Both the position numbers and the translations under genes were made by a program. From Moheibacter stercoris (GTDB taxonomy: Bacteria; Bacteroidota; Bacteroidia; Flavobacteriales; Weeksellaceae), in NCBI RefSeq assembly GCF_040545805.1, contig NZ_JBEPMO010000003.1, forward strand, positions 124,001 to 188,000: a stretch of DNA of 64,000 nucleotides, written 5' to 3'. Below, piece after piece: positions 40,944-49,900 of the stretch; the stretch's first letter is position 1, and every line of letters begins with the position of its first letter. The notes below the pieces were generated by a model that saw nothing but the letters and a program-made list of their open reading frames with translations, was not told the DNA's origin and made no database searches.

Positions 40944-43379
40944 ATGAATATAGACAACTTGTCATTAGAACAAATTATGGGTGAAGAAATTGAATTAATT
41001 CCTTTGATGAATGAGGAAGATGAAAAGAAATTTAAAAAACAAGCAATTCCTGAAGTTCTGCCCATTCTCTCGTTAAAAAACACGGTTTTATTTCCAGGTG
41101 TTGTCATTCCGATTACAGCTGGTAGAAATAAATCCATCAAACTGCTTGAAGAGGCATACAAAGAAAATCAAATTATAGGCGTTGTAGCACAAAAGAACGC
41201 CAAAATGGACGTTCCAGAGCCAAAAGACATTCATGAAATTGGTACAGTTGCCAAAATCATGAAAATGTTGAAAATGCCGGACGGAAATACCACCGTGATT
41301 TTGCAAGGTGTCAAACGATTCAGTTGGATTGAAATGTTGCAAACGGAACCTTATTTTCGTGGAACCATTCAAAAATTGGAAGATAAAAAACCAGGTGGTA
41401 AGAACAAAGAATTTCAAGCGATCATTGATTCTGTCAAGGATATGGCTTTGAAAATTGTAGAAATCAATCCTGCGCTACCTTCTGAAGCTGGTATGGCGAT
41501 TAATAACATTGAAAGTCCGTCTTTCTTGGTCAACTTCATTTGTTCCAATTTGAATTTATCGATTCAAGAAAAACAAACCTTATTGGAATTTGACAACTTA
41601 CGCGATCGAGCAACGGAAGTTTTGCGTTTGATGGATGTTGAATTGCAGAAATTGGAATTGAAAAATACCATTCAATCCAAAGTTCGTCAAGATTTAGACC
41701 AACAACAGAAAGAATATTTCTTGTATCAGCAGATGAAAACCATCCAAGAAGAATTAGGTGGATCTTCTTCTGAAACCGAAATTGAAGATATGCGTCAACG
41801 TTCGAAATCCAAAAATTGGAGCGAAGAAACACGCAAACATTTCGACAAAGAAATCAATCGTTTGATGCGATTAAATCCGCAAATGCCCGAACATAGCATT
41901 CAACGAAATTATTTGGAATTTATGTTGGATTTGCCTTGGAACGAATTTACCAAAGATGATTTCGATTTGAAAAACGCGCAAAAAATTCTAGACCGTGACC
42001 ATTTCGGATTGGAAGATATCAAAGACAGAATCATCGAGTATTTGGCAGTTTTGAAATTAAAAGGTGATATGAAATCACCGATTATTTGTTTATACGGCCC
42101 TCCAGGTGTTGGAAAAACTTCCTTAGGGAAATCAGTTGCGGAAGCATTAGGAAGAAAATACATCAGAATGTCTTTGGGTGGATTGCACGATGAATCGGAA
42201 ATCAGAGGACACCGTAAAACCTATATTGGTGCAATGCCAGGTCGTATTTTACAATCGATCAAAAAAGCAGGAAGCGCGAATCCCGTTTTCATTTTAGATG
42301 AAATTGACAAAATGGGAAGAAGCAACCATGGAGATCCTTCTTCTGCTATGTTGGAAGTTTTAGACCCTGAACAAAACAATTCCTTTTACGATAATTATTT
42401 GGAACAAGGATTTGATCTGAGCAAAGTCTTTTTCATTGCGACTGCCAATAACATTTCAGACATCCCGATGCCTCTTCGAGATCGTATGGAAATGATCAAT
42501 ATTGCAGGTTATACCATCGAAGAAAAAGTTGAAATCGCTTATAAATTCTTACTACCAAAACAATTGAAAGAACATGGATTGAAAAAAACCGATTTGTCAA
42601 TTGCTAAGAAAGAATTGGAATTTTTAGTTGAAACCTATACCCGAGAATCAGGTGTTCGTAATTTGGATCAACAAATTGCAAAAGTAGTACGAAGCATTGC
42701 AAAAAAAGTTGCAATGGAGGAAGAATACAACAAGAAATTGAATGTTGAGGCGATTCAAGAAATTTTAGGACCAGGTCGTATCAATGATAAATACGAAAAC
42801 AATGATGTTGCTGGAGTTGTAACAGGTTTGGCTTGGACCAGAGTGGGAGGAGATATTTTATTCATCGAATCCATTTTATCCAAAGCCAAAAACGGAACCT
42901 TATCCATTACTGGAAATTTGGGTACCGTAATGAAAGAATCGGCTAGAATTGCGTTGGAATACATCAAATCACACGCTGAAGAATTAGGAATCAATCAGGA
43001 AGTATTTGAGAAATACAATGTTCACATCCACGTTCCAGAAGGTGCAACTCCAAAAGATGGACCTTCGGCTGGTATTACGATGTTGACTTCTTTGGTTTCT
43101 TCTTTCACACAGCGAAAAGTAAAAGCCAATATTGCGATGACTGGTGAAATCACCTTGCGCGGAAAAGTTTTGGGTGTTGGTGGTATCAAAGAGAAAATTT
43201 TGGCAGCGAAACGCGCCAACATTAAGGAAATCATTTTGAGTGAAGAAAACCGAAAAGATATTGCAGAAATTAAACCCGATTATATCAAAGGTTTAAAATT
43301 CCATTATGTCACGGAAATGATGGATGTATTGCAAATTGCCTTATTGAAACAAAAAGTAAAAGGAGCGAAAGTTCTGTAA
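40944..43379 (+). CDS. lon: ATP-dependent protease Lon
   Basis: The 811-residue protease has the LAN substrate-binding domain (about 30-240, with VLPILSLKNTVLFPGVVIPI). The AAA+ domain carries Walker A YGPPGVGKTSLG and Walker B ANPVFILDEIDKMGRSNHGD. The protease domain has the Ser-Lys dyad: catalytic Ser in TPKDGPSAGITM and Lys in GKVLGVGGIKEKILAA. It degrades misfolded proteins in the cytoplasm. Its length and motifs are standard. The 230-base upstream region is AT-rich with no obvious heat-shock element that I can read. Confidence 0.97.
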   Translation: MNIDNLSLEQIMGEEIELIPLMNEEDEKKFKKQAIPEVLPILSLKNTVLFPGVVIPITAGRNKSIKLLEEAYKENQIIGVVAQKNAKMDVPEPKDIHEIGTVAKIMKMLKMPDGNTTVILQGVKRFSWIEMLQTEPYFRGTIQKLEDKKPGGKNKEFQAIIDSVKDMALKIVEINPALPSEAGMAINNIESPSFLVNFICSNLNLSIQEKQTLLEFDNLRDRATEVLRLMDVELQKLELKNTIQSKVRQDLDQQQKEYFLYQQMKTIQEELGGSSSETEIEDMRQRSKSKNWSEETRKHFDKEINRLMRLNPQMPEHSIQRNYLEFMLDLPWNEFTKDDFDLKNAQKILDRDHFGLEDIKDRIIEYLAVLKLKGDMKSPIICLYGPPGVGKTSLGKSVAEALGRKYIRMSLGGLHDESEIRGHRKTYIGAMPGRILQSIKKAGSANPVFILDEIDKMGRSNHGDPSSAMLEVLDPEQNNSFYDNYLEQGFDLSKVFFIATANNISDIPMPLRDRMEMINIAGYTIEEKVEIAYKFLLPKQLKEHGLKKTDLSIAKKELEFLVETYTRESGVRNLDQQIAKVVRSIAKKVAMEEEYNKKLNVEAIQEILGPGRINDKYENNDVAGVVTGLAWTRVGGDILFIESILSKAKNGTLSITGNLGTVMKESARIALEYIKSHAEELGINQEVFEKYNVHIHVPEGATPKDGPSAGITMLTSLVSSFTQRKVKANIAMTGEITLRGKVLGVGGIKEKILAAKRANIKEIILSEENRKDIAEIKPDYIKGLKFHYVTEMMDVLQIALLKQKVKGAKVL

Positions 43380-43400
43380 ACCAAATACACATAATAAAAT

Positions 43401-43427
43401 AAAGGACCTGAGATGGTCCTTTTTTAT
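43401..43427 (+). terminator. Terminator of lon
   Basis: The stem AAAGGACC/GGTCCTTT, with loop TGAGAT, is followed by Ts on the plus strand. Confidence 0.82.
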
Positions 43428-43443
43428 GTATGTAAATTATATT

Positions 43444-43917
43444 TTAGGCTTTCACCTTAAAACTCCACGTAAAAAAGAATTCTGCAACTTGATCGCCTTT
43501 CTCATCAATCCCAATACTTCGCATTTTCAAAACTTGCCCTTTTTTGGTCGCAATTGCTTTTTCCAAAACCGCATCCAACTCGGCTCCTTGTTCACAAGTA
43601 AAAACAATTTTCCCAACTGCTTTTTTTGTAAAATTCGCTTCGAGGCCAACGACCAACATCGATATTTTCTGACCTGATTTCTGAATTTTGTCTATGCATA
43701 AAATCCCCGTAGAAAATTCGGCTGCCATCCCTTGAACCGCCCAAAACATACTACGAAATGGATTTTGATTAAGCCATCCGTATTTCACAAAAATTTGGGC
43801 TTTATGTTGATCAAAATGATACAGTTTCAATCCCGCAATTTTAGCAATCGGAATTTTAAACAACAACATTTTATTAAACAAACTTCTCGTCATAATCTTT
43901 ATCAATTGAATCATCAA
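43444..43917 (-). CDS. DUF4442 hotdog-fold protein
   Basis: The 157-residue protein matches the DUF4442/thioesterase-like hotdog family of Bacteroidota. It has WLNQNPFRSMFWAVQGMAAEFSTGIL, KISMLVVGLEANFTKKAVGKIVFTCEQG and a C-terminal VAEFFFTWSFKVK. The central helix with AVQGMAAE is the one that carries the active-site residue in PaaI-like thioesterases. The natural acyl-CoA substrate is unknown. The start could be the ATG at codon 1, 2 or 9 (MTRSLF). It is convergent with lon and divergent from the desaturase. Confidence 0.82.
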   Translation of the reverse strand: MMIQLIKIMTRSLFNKMLLFKIPIAKIAGLKLYHFDQHKAQIFVKYGWLNQNPFRSMFWAVQGMAAEFSTGILCIDKIQKSGQKISMLVVGLEANFTKKAVGKIVFTCEQGAELDAVLEKAIATKKGQVLKMRSIGIDEKGDQVAEFFFTWSFKVKA

Positions 43918-43969
43918 ATATAAATCTCAACATCTGATTTTCCTTAGTAATTAGGAAAAATATATCATT

Positions 43970-43977
43970 TATCTTTG
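43970..43977 (+). promoter_or_regulatory. -7 box TATCTTTG for the desaturase
   Basis: This perfect TAnnTTTG gives a leader of about 16 bases. Confidence 0.48.
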
Positions 43978-43996
43978 TGTAGTTAAATTAAATTGA

Positions 43997-44758
43997 ATGG
44001 AAAACGCAGTTATTTTTATTTTGATCTTTTTTGTGGTCCATTGGTATGCATCATTATTTTTTCAGTCGATGTTTCACCATCGATATGCAGCTCACGGAAT
44101 GTTCACCATGTCCAATTTTTGGGAAAAGACGTTTCATATTGGGTCATTTATCACCCAAGGTTCTTCTTATTTAAGTCCGTATGCGTATGGGGTTATGCAT
44201 CGCTTGCACCATGCCTTTGCAGATACCGAAGAAGATCCGCACTCTCCTATTATTGACAAAGATCTATTTAGAATGATGTGGCGTACACGTCGCGTTTATA
44301 TGGACATCGACCAAGAAATCGCTGTCGTTGGTGAAAAATTCAAAAAAGGGGTTCCAAAATGGAGAAAATTCGACAAATTCGCAGAATCTAGAATAACTCG
44401 TTTGGTTTGGGTACTTATTTATGTAGCAATTTTTGTTGCAGTTGGTGCTCCATGGTGGTTATACTTCTTATTACCTTTTATTATTCTGATGTCACCTGTT
44501 CATGGGGTAATTGTCAATTGGTATTCTCATAAATACGGATATAGAAATTATGAAGTCAAAGACACTTCTCATAATTTATTTCCAGTAGACTTATTGATGT
44601 GGGGAGAAAGTTTGCATAACAATCACCATAAATTTGGTGGTCGTCCAAATTTTGCTGTAAAATGGTATGAATTTGACCCATTGTATCCATTTATTTGGTT
44701 GATGGACAAATTGAGAATCATTCGATTCAAAAACAAACCTGCCACACAATACATGTAA
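43997..44758 (+). CDS. Acyl-CoA/acyl-lipid delta-9 desaturase
   Basis: The 253-residue integral membrane desaturase has three histidine boxes that bind the diiron centre: HHRYAAH (residues about 29-35), HRLHHAF and HNNHH. Four helices are expected, with WLMDKLRIIRF near the end. It introduces double bonds into fatty acids to keep the membrane fluid, and is expected to use an electron donor such as ferredoxin or a flavoprotein. The thioredoxin reductase gene lies downstream in the same direction, but with its own promoter, so a direct electron link is only a possibility. Confidence 0.9.
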   Translation: MENAVIFILIFFVVHWYASLFFQSMFHHRYAAHGMFTMSNFWEKTFHIGSFITQGSSYLSPYAYGVMHRLHHAFADTEEDPHSPIIDKDLFRMMWRTRRVYMDIDQEIAVVGEKFKKGVPKWRKFDKFAESRITRLVWVLIYVAIFVAVGAPWWLYFLLPFIILMSPVHGVIVNWYSHKYGYRNYEVKDTSHNLFPVDLLMWGESLHNNHHKFGGRPNFAVKWYEFDPLYPFIWLMDKLRIIRFKNKPATQYM

Positions 44759-44807
44759 AAAATACAACCAAATTGGTTCGCAGATTTTTAGGTTTTAAAA
44801 ACTATTC

Positions 44808-44815
44808 TAAATTTG
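44808..44815 (+). promoter_or_regulatory. -7 box TAAATTTG for trxB
   Basis: This perfect TAnnTTTG predicts a leader of about 17 bases. Confidence 0.45.
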
Positions 44816-44836
44816 TGAAACTTAACACAAAAAATC

Positions 44837-45781
44837 ATGAATATAACAATTAAAGACACTGTGATCATCGGGTCTGGGCCTGCTGGATATACAGCAGCTA
44901 TTTACGCTGCTAGAGCCAATATGAATCCTGTAATGTTTACAGGTATGCAGCCAGGAGGACAATTGACCACAACCACAGAAGTTGAAAATTTCCCTGGATA
45001 CCCACAAGGAATTACAGGGCCAGAAATGATGGAGGACTTGCAAAAACAAGCAGAACGTTTTGGCACCGTCATTCATTATGAATATATAACCGAAGTACAA
45101 ATGGCGACCGAACCAGGTCAATTGCACAGAATTGTCTCTAGTTCTGGACAAGAAATCCAAACAAGATCTATAATTATTTCAACGGGTGCAACGGCGAAAT
45201 ATTTAGGTTTGGAAGATGAAACCAAATATGCTGGAAGCGGAGTTTCTGCTTGTGCAACTTGCGACGGTTTTTTCTACAAAGGAAAACCTGTAGCTGTTGT
45301 AGGAGGTGGTGATACGGCTGCTGAAGAAGCTACCTATTTGGCAAAATTATGTACTCAGGTTTATTTATTGGTTCGTAAACACGAATTGAAAGCTTCCAAA
45401 GTGATGCAAGAAAGAGTTTTTAACACTCCCAATATTACCGTATTATTTCACCATGAATTAATTGGATTGGAAGGTGACAAAGTCGTAGAAAAAGCGCATA
45501 TCATCAACAATCAAACGCAAGAAAAATCTGAATTGAATGTTGACGGAGTTTTCATTGCAATCGGACATAAACCAAATACCGAGTTGTTCCAAGGAAAATT
45601 GGATATGGATGAGACAGGATATTTGATTACAAAAGGCAAAACAACCCAAACCAATTTACCAGGTGTTTTCGCTGCAGGAGATGTTCAAGACAATGTTTAT
45701 CGTCAAGCAATTACCGCTGCCGGAACTGGCTGTATGGCTGCGTTGGATGCAGAACGCTATGTTGCCGAATATTTTCATTAG
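44837..45781 (+). CDS. trxB: Thioredoxin reductase
   Basis: The 314-residue flavoenzyme reduces thioredoxin with NADPH. Motifs are the FAD site VIIGSGPAGYTAAIYAARA, the redox pair CATC in SACATCDGFFYKGK, the NADPH site VVGGGDTAAEEATYLAKLC with HELKASKVMQERV, and the C-terminal FAD motif GVFAAGDVQDNVYRQAITAAGTG. Everything is of ordinary length. It stands alone between its promoter and a clear terminator. Confidence 0.96.
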   Translation: MNITIKDTVIIGSGPAGYTAAIYAARANMNPVMFTGMQPGGQLTTTTEVENFPGYPQGITGPEMMEDLQKQAERFGTVIHYEYITEVQMATEPGQLHRIVSSSGQEIQTRSIIISTGATAKYLGLEDETKYAGSGVSACATCDGFFYKGKPVAVVGGGDTAAEEATYLAKLCTQVYLLVRKHELKASKVMQERVFNTPNITVLFHHELIGLEGDKVVEKAHIINNQTQEKSELNVDGVFIAIGHKPNTELFQGKLDMDETGYLITKGKTTQTNLPGVFAAGDVQDNVYRQAITAAGTGCMAALDAERYVAEYFH

Positions 45782-45805
45782 AAATATCAACCATATTTAT
45801 AAAAA

Positions 45806-45837
45806 AAATCCTGAGTTAAAGCTCAGGATTTTTTTAT
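45806..45837 (+). terminator. Terminator between trxB and a convergent gene
   Basis: The stem AAATCCTGAG/CTCAGGATTT, with loop TTAAAG, is followed by Ts on the plus strand. The As before it also make it usable on the minus strand. Confidence 0.86.
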
Positions 45838-45852
45838 GTTCAATGTTTGTTT

Positions 45853-46233
45853 CTATTTAAATTCTTTCCAATGGGGAATGATCACAGCCAAACCATAACC
45901 GATAAATACAAATAAGGTAAAGAGAGAAAATAAAACTCCATCTACCATCACTTCAGGTTGCATGGCAACTGAAATAAATAGTCCAAATATGGTCATATAT
46001 ACGCCTATTTTTCTGTAAAAATAAACGAGGATAATTCCAATTAAACTCAACAAACCTAATCCTAATGTTGCAAATGGATACCATTCTGGCATCACTGAAT
46101 CATCCAAATCAAAATGTTGTTTGAACAAATAATCGTTGGTCGACCAGATGCGATACCCTCGAAACAAAATTCCTCCTATCAAAACCAACATGATGGCAAT
46201 TAGGCCATGAAACCAAATAGATCGTTTAATCAT
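45853..46233 (-). CDS. Small membrane protein downstream of an Lrp regulator
   Basis: The 126-residue protein has four predicted helices: about 9-26, WFHGLIAIMLVLIGGILF; 53-72, FATLGLGLLSLIGIILVYFY; 75-92, GVYMTIFGLFISVAM; and 98-118, GVLFSLFTLFVFIGYGLAVII. Between helices 1 and 2 is an acidic loop with LDDSVMPEW. No family is recognised. It follows the Lrp-type regulator by 9 bases and shares its transcript. Confidence 0.7.
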   Translation of the reverse strand: MIKRSIWFHGLIAIMLVLIGGILFRGYRIWSTNDYLFKQHFDLDDSVMPEWYPFATLGLGLLSLIGIILVYFYRKIGVYMTIFGLFISVAMQPEVMVDGVLFSLFTLFVFIGYGLAVIIPHWKEFK

Positions 46234-46242
46234 TTTACAAAG

Positions 46243-46719
46243 TTACTTGAATATTGCTTTCATCAAACGATTTTTATCATTGAAACTTTCTTCCAAAGAA
46301 ATCATCGATTCGGTACGTAGAACATCTTCTATTTGATCAATTTGATAAATCAATTCTTTGGCGTGACTTGTGTCTCTAGCGCGAATTTTGCAGAATATAT
46401 TGTATTTCCCTGCTACAATATGTGCAACTGTAACATTGGGAATTTTATACAATTCATCTATCACATGCTGGATACGATTTGTTTTGGTCAACAAAAGACC
46501 TAAGTACGCCACAAATTGATATCCCATTTTATCGTAATCGGTAATCAGAGTAGTTCCTTTGATAATCCCAGCCTCTTCCAATTTTTTCACACGAACATGA
46601 ATGGTTCCTGCCGAAACATTCATCTTTTTCGCAATTTCTGTAAAAGGCATCCTTGTATTCTCAATCAAATACATCAGGATGGTTTTATCAATTTCGTCAA
46701 TTTCGTAATTCATTTTCAT
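46243..46719 (-). CDS. Lrp/AsnC-family transcriptional regulator
   Basis: The 158-residue regulator has an N-terminal helix-turn-helix (about 8-60: IDKTILMYLIENTRMPFTEIAKKMNVSAGTIHVRVKKLEEAGIIKG) and a C-terminal RAM ligand-binding domain (about 70-150: AYLGLLLTKTNRIQHVIDEL, HIVAGKYNIFCKIRARDT). Lrp proteins sense amino acids and form octamers. It is followed closely by a small membrane protein that it may control. The exact start could be the ATG at MNYEID two codons later. Confidence 0.9.
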   Translation of the reverse strand: MKMNYEIDEIDKTILMYLIENTRMPFTEIAKKMNVSAGTIHVRVKKLEEAGIIKGTTLITDYDKMGYQFVAYLGLLLTKTNRIQHVIDELYKIPNVTVAHIVAGKYNIFCKIRARDTSHAKELIYQIDQIEDVLRTESMISLEESFNDKNRLMKAIFK

Positions 46720-46891
46720 TTTACCGATTCGATTTTATTAATTTAATAATTATCACCTCGCAATATTAATAAATATACAAACATTAAACAATTTAACTGA
46801 TAATATTTGCCCTAAAATTTAGATTAATTATAAATTTGAACAAAGTGAATATTTCAAATACGCACTTAATACTTTTGTTTGTTTTGCGTGA

Positions 46892-46925
46892 GTTTATTGC
46901 TAGTTGATGGCAATAAACTTTTTTA
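46892..46925 (+). terminator. Hairpin with U-tract pointing against the tamB end
   Basis: The stem GTTTATTGC/GCAATAAAC has a 9-base loop and is followed by TTTTTTAT on the plus strand. The genes on both sides are read on the minus strand, so the good U-tract lies in the antisense direction. It may stop antisense transcripts, and it can also form a stem after the tamB stop. Confidence 0.55.
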
Positions 46926-49900
46926 TTTGAAACGAATTAGGGAATTTTCAGATCCTTTCTTTTTTGGCATTGGTTTCTGAGAAACCTCTTTTCCTTCGAT
47001 TGAATCCATAGGAATTTCAATTTTTTCGCCATCCAAAACTTGAATCGTATCGTTTGCTGGCATCATGTCAAACAATGATGGTGGCTCTGAAGATGGAGTT
47101 GATCGTAACATGATGGGCGGCAACTTTTCATCCTTTTTAAAGATTTCTGACAATTTATCAAAGGAAGTTCTATACGTAATTCCCGCTCCGAAACTTTGGA
47201 AATTTCCCGCCCCCCCAAAACTTTCGACTCCAAAATTGGTTGGTCGCGTGAAGAAATTCACGACCATCGACTTATCCATTTGTTTGGAAACATCCCATTG
47301 AACTTCGGTTTCCACCGTCGTATTTTGATTGGCAGCAGCTGTGCCTCCAACCGCCAATCCAACCGCACCATTGAACGTCCAACGTGGACTTAAATCCACT
47401 TGAAGTTTGGTTCGCAATTGGTCGGATGTGTTACTTAAACTTGAACCTGTTACATAGTCAAAATCCAAAGAGAATCCTGATGCTAAAGATTCTATAATCG
47501 AACTCAATTGTTTGAATGCAATTCCCATTCCTGTAGAAGTTGCTCCTGCCGTTAAGACATCGGACTGCGTAATAAATTGTCCTAATAATAAGATGGATCC
47601 AATTTGAATCATTTTTTCGTTTGGATCTAAATTGAATTTATAATCGATCAAGGATTGAACATCTGTTCCTGCATTTGGTATGTCCAATTTGAAATCGATT
47701 TGCGGATCTTCTAAGGATTCTGTGATTTCAATTCCGACGCGAACATCATAGTTTTGACTAAATCCAGCACCTAAATATTCGCCCACATTGGAAATTGTTC
47801 GATCATAGGTCGCCAAAATGTGCATATCTGCATTTAAAGCATCTCCTCCATTCCAACGAACAAAACTTCCTGCTTGAATATCAAAATCACGACTTACCAA
47901 TGGAATTTGTCTCAATTCATATTTACCATATTCCAAGGTATAAACACCATTCATGGTCATATTTCCAGCGCGGTTCATATGGAATTCTAAATTCTGTGTA
48001 GAACCATTTGCCGATACCATATCTCCCGAAACTGGATCAAATATCAAATTTACCGTAGTAGTCGGACCAGCTGTAATGTTCAAATCAATGTTCATTCCTT
48101 TTGGTGTACCATCAACCTCTTCTTCAACAGCCTCTGGAATGAATCGAACCAAGGAAGATTGTGATTCAACTTTCGTTGCACCTGTATTGATCGTGAATTC
48201 TGAATTTTCGTTAATAGTTGCCGTAGCTGAAATATCCAATCTTTCTGGTGGACCAAACAAAGAAAAGGCGCCTTGCCCAAAAACACGACCAAAAAATTGT
48301 TCATTTTGAGCCATGGTCGTATTCATCACCAATAAATTTTTGGTATTGAACGACAAGTTGAGGAACCATGTAGCGAAATCACGGAAAAGTAACTGACCCG
48401 TAACTTCTCCTTTGGTGTTGAATTTTGTGTCTCTAAAGGTCACTTCATCTAGAGTGATGGATCCCTGACCTTCACTTGCTTTGTAAACCGGAACGGTATT
48501 CACTCCATCAAATGAATAATCCACATTCAAGAAATCTACTGTAAATCCTAAATTTGCCAAATCCAAATTCCCTTCAAATTCAGGAGAGTCGATTGGACCT
48601 GCAAAACGCATATTTCCAGAAACCATTCCTCGTACATTGGACATCGCAGCTGACAAGAAACTTTCCACAAATTTGAAATTCAAATCATCCAAACTTGCCG
48701 TTAAATTGATATGCGGTTTTTCGGGTTTGTTATCAATATATCCATTGATGTATAAAACTTGTACTTGCTCTTGCTCCAAAAAGACTTCAAGATCAAATAC
48801 ATTTTCTTCCACGTTATAAACACCATTTCCACCTAAATTCCCTAAAGCGAAATCATTCAAAGCCAATCCATCAATGGTCATTTCCAATAAGGGTTTGAAT
48901 TCATTTTTGGTTCTTACAACATCTATGTTTCCATTGGCGATTCCATCGATTTTGAGATTACCTAGTAAGTTTTTCGGGATAATTTTGGACAAAACCAATT
49001 CTTCTAAATCTGCATTCAATCGATAATCTGTATTGCTTGCAAAATATCCATCCAACAATAATTTCTGATCTTCTGAAACCAAAGATAAATTTTGCAATTC
49101 GTAATAATTTGTATCAAAATTGACAATTACACGATTGGAATTCTTTTCATTGTTTGGATTCAAATGCCATAAATTCTCATCGATCTTAATGGTCGAAGGT
49201 GAAAATCCAAATACCAAATTCTTCTTATCGTCAGTTGTGTGAAACAAATTCAAATCAAAATCCATCGGAAATTCTTTCCCCAATTGGAAATTGGTTTTGA
49301 TCAACAAGGAATCTTGAATCGGTGTTGTATGCAAATCCACATTATACAACATCACATTTTTTGCATTCAAACTATCTGATCGTAAATAAATTTGCTCAAT
49401 TTCTTTGGAAGTATCGACATTAATCAACGGATTGTACACATAAATTCCATCAAAACCGATTTCGGACGATGACAATTCTGCAATCAATGTATTGGTATCG
49501 GCATCAACTTGTCCGTCTATAATGGTTCCTGGAGCAATTTGAATCCGTGGATCAAACATTTGGAACAAATCATTTTCGACCTCAAAAAAGAAATTAAAAT
49601 TCTGATTAGGTGAAATTGGCTTAGCCTGATACGTCATTAAAGTAGTGGAACCTACTGTATTCATAATGGCATCTGGCAATTGACTCAATCTGAATTGACC
49701 ATTGATTTCACCGTTCAAATATCCTGGAACGGTAATCGCTAAATTCTGGGTTCCATTCATTTTGGACGAAACAATATCAGCTTGCGCAATTTCCAACGTA
49801 TCTTTATTGGATGTAAAATACACATCTTTTAAATGAATTTGACCAAGGAAATCATCCAAATTACTGATGCTGAAATCTCCTTCAATATTCGCACGAACTT

